From Absidia repens (lineage: Eukaryota; Mucoromycota; Mucoromycetes; Mucorales; Cunninghamellaceae), in assembly GCA_002105175.1 (NCBI GenBank), contig MCGE01000018.1, positions 124,001-188,000 of the forward strand: a stretch of 64,000 nt of DNA, given 5' to 3'. How positions within the stretch are numbered: position 1 is the stretch's first letter; each line of letters begins with the position of its first letter. Positions 37,171-47,800 of this stretch are shown in pieces. A program made the position numbers and the translations under genes. The notes under the pieces are model-generated. The model searched no databases. It saw only the letters and a list, made by a program, of their open reading frames with translations, and was not told where the DNA came from.

Positions 37171-38143
37171 CCGGATGTGTGTGAAAGAAAAGGAAACGAC
37201 ATTTATTAAGTTTGGTTTATATGTATATGTATATATTAGATATCAGCACCTCCAATGGATATTACTATGCTGTTTTAGGTTTACTAGACCGATTTTTTGA
37301 AGGCGATATTGAACCTCAGTCATTTGAAGAAAGTCTGAGGTACTTCTTTGTCACCGACGCATATCTTCTCTTTACAATTGACAAGCTGGTCCATGCCTTT
37401 GTAAAACAGGTAAATCGGAAAAAAAGATAATGATAATACGTAAGATTAACCAACTATTCTTTTTCCTTATGTTAGATACAAGCCGTGACGGTAGACACCG
37501 ATTCTGTAGAACTTGTCCGGTTGTTTCGCAATGACCAAGAATTGGATATGACGTCGAGACGTATTTTATCCGTGTATCGACTCCGTGCTGAAGAAATTGT
37601 CGGACCTGAAGACAACATATACAAGATCAACTTTGTAAGTACCCGATACCTCACAGTTCTTCACTTGTTAAGATGAAAGCTCAAACTTTTTTTTTTCTTT
37701 TTTTTTTTTTTTTAATAAAATATAGGATAAGAAATCCAATGTCATGACTTTACAATTGCTGGATAGCGATGATTATATGCTGGAACCGAACAAAGAAGAT
37801 AAATACGACGATTACATCAGCAGCTATATGGACTGGATCAATCCTACTGAAGGTGTGAATATGTCATCAATGAAACCCTCATACTTGAAAAAGTAAGTTA
37901 GAAAAAAAAAGGAAGATGTGGCACATTTAATGATGTGTTGAAATAATATTTACATTCTATTATATCTGGTGATTTAGGAATTTGCGACTTCAAGACGAAA
38001 ATCTTAGTGAAATTTATGTCCGTTCTCAACTTCAATACAAGATTGACCAAGATACCTACCATATGTATTATATCGATGGGTCTGAAGATGTGTTTATACG
38101 CCCTAGAACATCTACCAATGCCATCACTTCAAAGGATTCGTAG
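32743..38143 (+). CDS. SIN3: SIN3 transcriptional corepressor scaffold
   Basis: Scaffold of the Sin3-Rpd3 histone deacetylase complex in the nucleus. About a dozen exons. I start at the ATG at 32743 ([19 protein letters not shown]) rather than in the following intron. A long Pro/Ser/His-rich N-terminus and a glutamine tract (33358-33550) precede PAH1 ([20 protein letters not shown]), PAH2 ([20 protein letters not shown]) and PAH3 ([20 protein letters not shown]). The HDAC-interacting region has [20 protein letters not shown] and YGITF-type blocks ([17 protein letters not shown]). After an acidic/Ser linker, the C-terminal Sin3 domain includes [15 protein letters not shown] and [19 protein letters not shown]. 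It ends ITSKDS at 38143. Introns near 35300, 35934 and 37112 carry 57-, 18- and 56-bp A-runs right after the donor. Confidence 0.95.
33358..33550 (+). repeat. CAA/CAG glutamine repeat within SIN3
   Basis: About 60 mostly Gln codons, mixing CAA and CAG, broken by a few His, Pro and Thr codons. It sits between the Pro-rich N-terminus and PAH1. The mixed codons imply it is not a freshly expanded pure repeat. Confidence 0.95.
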
Positions 38144-38934
38144 TGTTATTATTATTATTATTTTAGTTTACTTCATTTTGTTTATTTTTCCTCTATCATC
38201 ATCATTATCATTATCGTCATCATCATCATCATCCTCTTTTGTCAAGCCCTACACATTCAATTTTTTATATTTCTATATAAATTATTTACATCAATAAAAA
38301 TTACATTCATACAGTTTTTTATATTTTTTATTGCTTTTTTTGTGCAGTTCGGTATGAACGTAAAGAGAACCTTTATTGTTGCAATGTTTGATCCATTAGG
38401 CTCGAGAGGAATGGCAATTGAAGTGTGATTTATGATCGAATAGATATCTCTCATCCGTCATTTTGCATCTTGACAGTCGGCCCTTTGACGCTGAACTGGC
38501 TTCAGTTTAGGTTTCTTTATTATTATTTTTAGTATTATTTTACCACATGCAGAAAAAAAAAAAAAATAGCGACTCCATATATACAATATGTCCAGTCTAG
38601 CATAGATTATGTTGAAAAGTACATACAAACTAGTTGAGTGATACTGTTAGTAGACAGGAAATAGGTTCTCCTTTTCAAATGATTGTGGGTGATTTTATTG
38701 GAGGTAGTTCCCTTGAGGCGACGACACACTGAAAGATGTAGGTCAGCAATGTTGGTCTGCGCCCGAATGGCGTATGGTAGCGGAATGCGACAGTGTGGCT
38801 AGTATATTAAAAAAAAAAAAAAAACGGCAAAGACATTTTCGTAAGAAGCAAAATGCAGTTGTTTTTATTAATTCAACATAAAGGAGATATACATTTATAT
38901 AACTAAGACATAAACTAAGTTAATAACACCAAGA
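38144..38934. other. Spacer between convergent SIN3 and EMC4
   Basis: Holds a (CAT/TCA)n-like microsatellite around 38190-38235, AATAAA near 38293 (a likely SIN3 polyadenylation signal), and short A-runs at 38553 and 38809. No gene seen. Confidence 0.6.
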
Positions 38935-39758
38935 TCAAATAGAAGAATATTCGAGGACTTGCTTGTGAGGTAAAAATGCCAGCCAATCCGAGGTAGTTGT
39001 TGGTAGTAAGCCCATGCCATTGATTTTGTAGATGCCCAAGCAGATGGTCAAGATGTGTAAACCAATAAATGTCAATTTTGACACTAATAGATTGGCGCCT
39101 GGTTGTGTCGATCCTTTCGTTTCAAATCGTTCAAAAGCTATTTATGTACAACGAGAGAGAGAAATAGAGGTCAATATATCATCATCCTAGTTAATGGCAC
39201 GCGCATTGTTGGACTTACTTTGACCCATTGACATGATAGCCTTGATAGGTTGAATAAAGAGCATCACAGTGATCATGACTGAAAAGATCTGCACACCATT
39301 CCCACTCATATAAATCATGATGGCATTCATTGGAATACTTTTGGCAGGACCCATAGCCACATCCCATGCCCGTTTGATCTTCAGTTCGACATCGTTGTGG
39401 TCCTGAGCTGCTGGTCGTGCTGATTTCTAAAAATCAAACAAAAAGAAATGAGTGAGCTGGAAGCCTAGTTATTTCACACACATACCCACACACTCTCTAT
39501 CTCTCTCTTCATGAGGTTATTTTATTTATTGTTACCGTTCCATTGCGAGACTGCAAAGCCGATTGTTCAAAACCAACTGGGTTGGTAGGTTTCCTAAAGT
39601 AAAAACGATGGGAAGTGTGTGAGTGATAGGTTGGCCAGGGTGATTGGTCAAACAGAGATTTCTTTGTCATTCTTTTTCTCTTAAAAAAACTTATGCGTAT
39701 TTATGCTTTACTTTGTTGAGGTTTTAATAGATGCATAATCGATTGTCCACGTTGACAT
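38935..39758 (-). CDS. EMC4: ER membrane protein complex subunit 4
   Basis: Subunit of the ER membrane complex, which inserts and folds transmembrane proteins. Exons 39712-39758, 39536-39593, 39219-39426 and 38935-39137 total 516 nt, so 171 residues. The first exon MSTWTIDYASIKTSTK joins KPTNPVGFEQSA. An alternative in-frame ATG at 39670 would need intron retention, so I prefer 39758. Core: RAWDVAMGPAKSIPMNAIMI, YMSGNGVQIFSVMITVML, IQPIKAIMS, then LTFIGLHILTICLGIYKING, MGLLPTTTSDWLAF, closely following the EMC4 pattern with two membrane segments. Confidence 0.92.
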
Positions 39759-40108
39759 TGTAAAATGGGTTGCTTCTGTGATGAAGAGTAAACTTTTTTT
39801 TTTTTTTTTTTCAAATATGAAAAGCGGCAATTAAAAAAAATCAAATACCACAGCAAAATACTAAAAATGAAATACAAGCAGCATCGCATAAAATGAAGGA
39901 TATATGAATTCTTTTTATTTTGCAAATAACGTAAATTGGGAAGAGGAAGAATCAAATGGCGTAAAAAGGGAATATTTGAGAAAAAAAGAGAAAACAGTAA
40001 TGTATATACAAATATAATAGATAACAAAGTTGGTAGTGGGATTGTGTAAATACGTCGCGAAGGGAATATCACATCACAATCTGCGAATTGTCGATCAAGT
40101 TTTTTTTT
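39759..40108. other. Spacer between EMC4 and the Sds3-like gene
   Basis: AT-rich, with an A/T tract (T-run near 39795-39811). Likely EMC4 promoter plus the 3' end of the Sds3-like gene. No gene seen. Confidence 0.6.
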
Positions 40109-40290
40109 TCACTTTTTCTTGTTCGCTGATGATTTCTTTCCAGAAGTAAAAATACCCTACAATAAAAAAAGAAAAGAGACAAAGTGACGGTTAAGAAAAG
40201 GCAAAAGTCGCACTCTCTGTACTTACATAGCCCATGGCCTGCAGATCGCCATAAATTTCATCGTCTTTAAGCCTAAATACTAATGCCGGG

Positions 40291-40328
<38 letters not shown>

Positions 40329-42138
40329 ACCAGTTAAGGATAAGAGCAATAAACGAGTAGGTTAGATATATCAACAAATAATAACCACTTCAAGATATGA
40401 GTAATAAAAAGGATATCAGACGTTTGTTTTCGCTTGTTCAGTTTGCCATCACCATTATTATCCATTCCACGTTTTCGCAAGTTGCGTTTGTTCATCCTAG
40501 TTTGAGTTTCCAGAGGCAGGTCTAACAATACATAGATAAAGAATGAGCATCATGTTTATTCCATCCTTTATCATAGTTGTTTTGTCCCTCCCCTTTACCA
40601 TAAGCCAGATCACAATTGTCTTTGTCTTCTTTATATTTTCGTCGCTTTTCTTCTAACACCGCAAATAGCTTCTCCCGTATTTCTTGCTTTTCGACCTATA
40701 GCAAATAGTAAATGGGGTCAGTAAACATGCATAATCCTAGGCAATGATACTTACCAAGTATTCTTCTTCAGCATGATGAATTTCTAAAGTATAGTGCTTA
40801 TCGGTCACCTGGGTTTGATAATCTCGGAATAGCCTTCCATCCTCGATAGTTTTTTGTCGAATGGATTCCAGTAGGATCAAATCTTCTTGACATTGTGTGT
40901 GGGTATCTGCAATAAGCAAATCAAGTAAGCAATACGAAGAACAAGAATAGAGGAGCTGGTTGTCGATAAAAACTTACTGTTCCGCGCTTGACTGATTTCA
41001 TTTTGCACCACCAAAAGTTTTTCCGTAAATATCCTATAATGAATTGCAATTAATTACAATATATACACTAGACAATGAAGAGCACAAATCCATATCCATA
41101 TCTTTTTTTTTATGCTTACCTTTCTTTATTGATGCTAAAGTCACTATTCAGTCCACCGATCTTTTGATTCAATTCTTTTCGTCGTTTCACCCTTCGATTT
41201 TCAGTAGCACTGCCATCAACGTAGCTAGATTCACCTAAAGTGAGATGCGGAGAGAGCAAACATTAGTTTCCGTTGACCATTAGAAAATATGTCATGCCCA
41301 ATTTTCTTTTTTTAGTCTGAGTCTTACCTTCATCGACTTCCCCAACAGCTGGATGCCTGTCTGAGTTTGTTGTGCGCGTTGAGTTTCCAAGTATCGTAGC
41401 TGTCACATCAGTAGCCCTCAAAGGCGACACTTCAGTAGTTGTTTCCATTATTGTCGACCGCGTTGGCAGGAAAGAGGTCAGCGCCGTATAAGAGTTTGTG
41501 TGGAACGGAGCTTTGTCAGTGAGTTCAGTAGCAAATTCATTTTGATGTCGCGATGAGTTCCCGCAATTTGTAAGCGAAATGGTTGGAGAAAAAGAGTAGG
41601 CAGAGTCTTTAAAGTGAGCAGTTGATTTTTGTGATGAGAACCCCGAAGTCAAGGATGGTGGTGGTGGCGCTGGTGCTGGTGATGTTGTAGCTGATAACCC
41701 AGTGGCAGCAGCAGGAGTAGGAGACAGGAGTCGAGAGTTGAGAGTGGCGGTCGTGGAGTTTGATGTAGAAGATGGATGTAAAGTGTCGTTGAATTCATGG
41801 GCGCTATTAGTTGCAGGATACTTATAACCTTCATATGGAGGAGATTGTTGACTTTGGTAAAGAGAAGGAAGCTTGCTGTCGTTCGATGGCTGTTGATTGC
41901 TGTTGTCATAGCGAGGCTTGTTATAATCACTTTCGGGAAGAGACGAATACAGATACGGACCACATTCCAATGGAGAAGATGATGGGGTTGACTGATGGCT
42001 TGTGGAAGAATGATGGACTGGCCCTGGTAAAGAAGCCTTGGTGGAGCGAGACGTTAATTCAGACGAAGGCGAATTCGAGTGAGAGGAGGCGCTAAAAACG
42101 AAAGGTTTGTTGGTTTCGAGTATTGAGGCGATCGGCAT
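40109..42138 (-). CDS. SDS3: Sds3-domain subunit of the Sin3-Rpd3 deacetylase complex
   Basis: Predicted nuclear protein that bridges or stabilises Sin3 and the Rpd3-type deacetylase. Exon 1 (from 42138) encodes about 270 low-complexity Ser/Pro/Thr-rich residues. Later exons give the Sds3 coiled-coil region: VKRRKELNQKIGGLNSDFSI, RIFTEKLLVVQNEISQARN, TIEDGRLFRDYQTQVTDKHY, then EKQEIREKLFAVLEEKRRKY and the family-typical basic block RMNKRNLRKRG. The last exons give LKDDEIYGDLQAMGY and GIFTSGKKSSANKKK before TGA. A 32-bp A-run (40294-40325) lies in the last-but-one intron. Dep1 or BRMS1-like are close alternatives within the same family. SIN3 itself ends 2 kb away. Confidence 0.82.
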
Positions 42139-42205
42139 TAAGAATGATATAATAAAATTGGCAAATATAACGAAAATAAAAATAATTTATGTTGGGAATA
42201 ATGAC

Positions 42206-42248
<43 letters not shown>

Positions 42249-42955
42249 AAAAGGAAACGGAAAATCGAAAAAGGTGCGAAAAGCAAAAGAAGTGCAAGGA
42301 ATAAATATAGAGTCCGCCATCAAAACTGCACCTCAGCCACTATATGCAAAATAGTGAAATAAGCTCCATGATATCACCTTGTCATCCATCAATCGTTCTG
42401 TCATTTACGTTGTGCAAAGCACCAGCTACTTATTGTCGATATTGCGAAGGGGAATTTTCAGACAAGCATTTCTGCAATTGCATCACCTATTAAACAATAA
42501 AGCTGAAGTTAAAGATCTTTTTGTATTGATCATGCTGTGGACGAAAAATACAATTTCCATCTACGTTCACCATTCCCTACCTTGATTAAAAAAGCTATTC
42601 ATAATATTTCCACAAGTTTCACCATGATATCATCAACCACTATCCCAAAAATAACAATAAAAACTACAACGATCCCAACTTTCATCTCAATAAAAGTGCG
42701 ACTACAAGTCGTGCATTCTTTATTTTTATATTTATTGTATGCATCAGTTTACTATAATAACATTATTACTTCCATCAACATCACCTTGAATAATCATTAT
42801 AAACTTATAAAGCATTTCTACCACTTCTTCCCCCCCCCAAAACAAACAAACAAAAACAAAGCCAAAGACTATATTAAAAGAGAATGAATCGAGTTTATTT
42901 CGACAATGGACAATATATAATAAACTAAGCTAAAATCAAAAAAGACCAACCTAAT
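42139..42955. other. Spacer between eS4 and Sds3-like genes
   Basis: Contains a 36-bp A-run (42211-42246) close to the Sds3-like start, and the eS4 3' region. Short plus-strand open stretches (42379-42887) show no conserved pattern. Confidence 0.6.
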
Positions 42956-44069
42956 CTATTGAGCAGCGGCAGCAGCAGCGCGTCTACGGTCACGTTCTTC
43001 GGCAATGGACAACTTGATACCCTTACCCTTGGGGAGAGAGATGACGGGCTTGTTACCTTGACCAATGACGAACACGTTGGAGATACGGGTAGCGAAGGTA
43101 CGGTCCAAGGAATCCTTGACGTGGACGATTTCGAAACCACCAATGTGACGTTCACGGTGAACGATGGTACCAATACGACCAACGTTACGACCACCAGTGA
43201 CCATGGCGACGTTACCAACTTCGAACTTGACAAAGTCGAGGATCTTGTTGTTTTCCAAATCGAAACGGACAGAGTCGTTGACCTTGATCAAAGGATCAGG
43301 GTAACGGATGGTACGACCATCGTGGGTGACAATATAGGGGATACCCTTGGCACCAACCATGACCTTGCGGACCTTGCAAAGCTTGTACTTGGCTTCTTCG
43401 TCAGTGATACGGTGGATGGCGAAACGACCCTTGACATCGTAAACGAGACGGAAGTTTTCACCGGTCTTTTCAATGGAGATAACATCTAACCAGGAAAAAA
43501 AAAAGTAAGTATTTCCAAAAAATCAGACATACTATACTGAAGCACACACAGTCTTAACTTACCCATGAAACCAGCAGGGAAGGTGGAGTCAGTACGGACC
43601 TTGTTATCAACCTTGACCAAACGTTGCATCAAGATGCTAGTGACTTCGCGACCGTTAAGAGCATACTTAAGACGGTTACGGATGAACACGATCAAAGGCA
43701 AACATTCACGAGTCTTGTGGGGACCAGAGCTGGGCTTGGGGGCATAAGAACCCAAAAGTTTGTCCAACATCCAGTGCTTGGGAGCTGCTAAACGCTTCAT
43801 ATGCTTCTTAGGACCACGACCCTACACACAATAGATAATAACGATTGTAAGTAAAAAGGATAGATATCACATTCACCAATTACGATCCATCAATCATCTA
43901 TGCATTCACATGATCCCTAGAGTAACAACTACACCGTTTTTCATCCATCCATCATCCATCCATCTATCCATTCATAATTTGCAACATATCCAAACGGTAT
44001 AATCGTCTCTGGGATCATATTATGACCATCATTATCATCACCATGATAACATTTTTTTTTTCTTACCAT
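42956..44069 (-). CDS. RPS4: 40S ribosomal protein eS4
   Basis: Small-subunit ribosomal protein of eukaryotes and archaea. The first exon is the ATG alone (44067-44069) followed by GTAAGA; a 240-bp intron leads to [20 protein letters not shown]. The second intron lies at about 43488-43562. The order is S4-like RNA-binding region ([40 protein letters not shown]), central domain ([20 protein letters not shown]) and KOW region ([20 protein letters not shown]). It ends [15 protein letters not shown]. Codon use is strongly biased toward C-ending codons, as expected of a highly expressed gene. Intron 1 has an ATGGATGG tandem repeat but no box C/D or H/ACA snoRNA that I can see. Confidence 0.98.
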
Positions 44070-46104
44070 GTTAAACTGATATATCCAAGTAGAGATAAAA
44101 GGGAGAGAGAAAGAAAAGTTATCGTGATCCTTTTCGGCCTAAAAATACTCGCCCTAAAGAGGTTGGAGCGGCGATCAAAATAAATCCAAACAAAACTCTG
44201 TCACACTTTTCCAATTCCTGCCAAACAGGAATTCAAGTTTGAATTGAGACAAGGTGTTGTTTTTGGTGAGTTTTTTGACGACGGGGACTGAAAATTGAAA
44301 TGAATGGTACAGACACTGTGGAGGATTTGCATGAGGCTATTCCATACCAACCTTTTTTTAGGAAAAAACAATCTATTCTTCTCTCTTTCAAGTAAAAGCA
44401 TATATCAAGTGTTTTTTTTTTCTTTGGAGTCCCTCTACCATGATGTCTGCTCCGTCTCTCATCTCCTCTCCGCTCTCCTCTTACAATCGTCGCCCTTACT
44501 TCAGACATATATGTTAGGTTCTATAATGATATTTTAGCGGGCGACATGACTCCACCTTCCATCTACAGCAGTATGTGCCTCTCCTCCTCCCTCTCTCTCT
44601 CGCTTTCCCCTTACTGGCACCAAATACGTCATACCGAATTACATTTATTATTCGCGTAAGTTTTTCAACCCCATTTTATAAAATGAAGGCTAAACTAACC
44701 TTTTTGCCATTACTTTTTAACTGGCTGAATATTATCCCGCTGCCATCTCAATATTCAGTGTATTTACAGTAAGCAAGTGAATAAACTGTACTCACTGCAT
44801 GACATCTCGTCACTCACACCTGTCGGATGTTTAACTCATGTCGATCTTTTTTTGGGGAAATTTCATGGATCATGCGCTAACAATTTTTTTTTCTTTCTTT
44901 TCTTTTCTCTTTCTTCAAATTTGCCCCAGTCTTCTTCATCCGTACTCAATGTATACTTGAACAGACTTTGTTTTTGTCTTTACAGGTTATGCAACTCAGC
45001 AACTGGAAAGAGGTCGTCTTACAAAATAAAAATAGTTTGACGTCCAGGTAAGTGTGCCTTATTGTAATTTGCCCGTTTTTAAATACATTTTGGTATCTTC
45101 TGATTATACAACTAAGGCAAAGCGCTAACGACAGTATTACGGTTAGGCTCTAGGAAGACTAACATAATAGTCGAACTTCGTTATAGGCGGTGTTGCTTTA
45201 GTAAGTGTATTTGTAACAAAATGACTGCAGAAAAAATGTATGGATTATGATATGGATATTGACTGTTGTTGGTATATGAAGGGGGAGGTGATAACCAGGT
45301 ACGTGCGCAACGGAGTATATACTATAGGAAACCGTTGACAATGGCTATGAACGGAAATCCCTTGTATTATACATGCAGATAGCGAGCGGTGGGTGGTTAA
45401 TTTATATTATCTCGTTTAGAATTGTGTCTAGTTTAGAACAAGTATTTAAAGATAAAACCAAATTTCACTGTCCTTAGTTAATAAAATGTTGGATTATGTT
45501 GTATTATTTATGTATTAATATATTGTGTAGTTGATGTGATATCATGGGCATATTGTTTTTTTTTCAATAGGGGAGGAGTTGCTTCCCAACAGCGATTGGA
45601 AAAAATTATAGATATCCTAGTTTTTATCAAGTATATAAATACTATCCTATCATATTTTACTATTGTACTGTATTTTTATTACAATGTATTTTTTTTATTA
45701 TTTTTATATGTGTGAGTCTGAAAAGAGATTATTTGATTTGCTGATGATGTTATGTCAAAATGTTTGATTTGATTGACTATAAAAGGCAGTGCAAGGTCAA
45801 GCTCTGCCTACGATATATGACTCAGTCCAATGAAAATCAGTCCACTGGGGTTGGCACAGGCATCAAGTAGTAGATAAGGTTGAAAAAACCCCGATGATTG
45901 GACAATGTATATTTTGGCATTGCAACTGCTATGACTTTGAATCCATATCCAGCCAATGAGATCACTTGTTTCTTTGTATTCAACGCGCGCTCACTGATTA
46001 GAATTTTCTTTTATAAAAAAGTAATAGTTTTATTTATTTTCTTTCTCTTCTTTTATTTTTATTTTTATTACTCCAACTCTTTCTTTCTTTTTTGAACTTA
46101 CACA
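44070..46104. other. Spacer between eS4 and ILV5
   Basis: Two kb. The eS4 upstream region has CGGCCTAA (44135-44142) and CGCCCTAA (44150-44157). Short open stretches at 44437-44660 (for example MTPPSIYSSMCLSSSLSLSL) are pyrimidine-driven and unconvincing. Around 45130-45220 a piece (AGTCGAACTTCGTTATAGGC) recalls a transposon terminal repeat, with no partner found. The ILV5 promoter is pyrimidine-rich just before 46105. Confidence 0.5.
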
Positions 46105-47528
46105 ATGGCTTCTCGTGCATTTTCTGCTGCTCTCCGTGCTGCTGCCCGTACTACTCGTCCTATGATTGCTAGACCCATGGTCTCTGCTGCTCTGAAACAA
46201 ACTGCTGTCAAGGCTTCTGTAAGTCACAAACCATAATGGAGAGAGAGCGTGTGTATATGTATGTGTTACATGTTTATAGTTACATGGATGGGAATGGTAA
46301 AAGGTAAATATAACTGTATACTCACTCCTTGTTGTTTATGGTTTTTTTAGATTATGCCTGCCATGCAATACCGTGGAATGAAAACTCTGAACTTCGGCGG
46401 TACTGAGGAAGTTGTTTACGAACGTTCTGATGTGCCCAAGGATAAATTACTTGAAACCTTCAAGGATGATACTATTGCTGTTCTTGGTTACGGTCCTCAA
46501 GGTCGAGGTCAAGCTCTCAATTTACGTGACAATGGTGTCAACGTCATTCTTGGTCAACGTGAAGGCAAGACTTATCAACAAGCCATTGAAGAAGGTTGGG
46601 TCCCTGGTAAGAACTTGTTCCCTCTCTTGGATGCTGTTGAACGCGGTACCGTTGTCATGAACTTGCTGTCTGATGCTTACCAAAAGGAAATCTGGCCCCA
46701 AATGAAGCCTCTCTTGACTCCTGGCAAGACGCTTTACTTCTCCCACGGTTTCTCCATTGTTTACAAGGACCAAACTGAAATCATTCCTCCCAATGGTAAG
46801 TGCCAAAAAAAAAAAAAAAAAAAAAAAAAAAAACGCGCTGAGAAAATATACATTAGTGTGATAGTTATTCTGATGATGCATTTTATATTATAGATATTGA
46901 TGTTGTGTTGGTTGCCCCCAAGGGATCTGGATTCACCGTGCGCCGCCTCTTCCAAGAAGGCCGTGGTATCAATGGATCCTTTGCTGTTTACCAAGATGCT
47001 AGTGGTAAGGCGAAGGAACGCACCATCGCTCTTGGTGTTGGTGTTGGTACTGGCTACTTGTATGAAACCACATTCGAAAAGGAAGTGTACTCTGATTTGT
47101 TCGGTGAACGTGGTGTGCTCATGGGTGCTATCCAAGGTTTATTCCAAGCTCAATATGAAGTGCTCCGTGCCAATGGTCACTCTCCCTCTGAAGCCTTCAA
47201 CGAAACGGTCGAAGAAGCCACTCAATCTCTTTACCCCTTGATCGGTGAACGTGGCATGGACTGGATGTACTCCAATTGCTCTACTACTGCCCAACGTGGT
47301 GCTTTGGACTGGTGGAGACCCTTCCATGATGCTTCCAAGCCCGTCTTTGAACAACTCTATCAATCTGTCCGCGATGGTTCCGAAACTGCTCGCTCTCTGG
47401 ATCGTAATTCTCAAGCTGACTACCGTGAAAAATTGGAAGAAGAACTCCGCGAAATCCGTGAATCTGAAATCTGGAGAGCTGGTCAAACTGTCCGCCAATT
47501 GCGTCCTGAAAATGCTGGCAAGAACTAG
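46105..47528 (+). CDS. ILV5: Acetohydroxyacid (ketol-acid) reductoisomerase
   Basis: Mitochondrial NADPH-dependent enzyme of valine, leucine and isoleucine synthesis. Exons 46105-46218, 46351-46795 and 46894-47528 total 1194 nt, so 397 residues, matching fungal Ilv5. The N-terminus MASRAFSAALRAAARTTRPM is a mitochondrial presequence in its own exon. The nucleotide-binding loop is IAVLGYGPQGRGQALNLRDN. Catalytic-domain landmarks are LFGERGVLMGAIQGLFQAQY and ETVEEATQSLYPLIGERGMD. It ends QLRPENAGKN. A 29-bp A-run follows the donor of intron 2 (46805-46833). Codon bias suggests high expression. Confidence 0.97.
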
Positions 47529-47800
47529 GGCGTGCGATCAAGATAGTATGATGGGATTCACCCCCCTTATTAGTTTAGTTTAGATTTTATAGTATATATG
47601 GATGCAGTTGTTGACATGGGGGGTGAGGGAAGTTTGTACAGTTTATTATTATCATTTTGAAAAAATAAAAAGCACACATTTGTATCGATCAAATTTATCA
47701 ATTTTGCCGTAGCGGGATTTGAATCATGTCATTTTTCTTTTTTGCTCTATATTTTTTTAGTATCTTCTCTTTCTTTCCATTTATTTTATCTTACTTATAC

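Noticed and set aside
37085..37300. Poly-lysine frame
   Set aside because: It is the 56-bp A-run of a SIN3 intron read as codons.
43823..44066. snoRNA inside eS4 intron 1
   Set aside because: No convincing C/D or H/ACA boxes; only an ATGGATGG tandem repeat.
44201..44660. Short open frames upstream of eS4 on both strands
   Set aside because: Pyrimidine- or lysine-driven composition with no domain and poor splice logic.
45130..45220. Possible pogo/Fot1-like terminal repeat (AGTCGAACTTCGTTATAGGC)
   Set aside because: Single short match to a remembered pattern, no second end.
47690..47730. tRNA B-box-like sequence on the minus strand
   Set aside because: The T-stem does not pair and no A-box or acceptor stem accompanies it.
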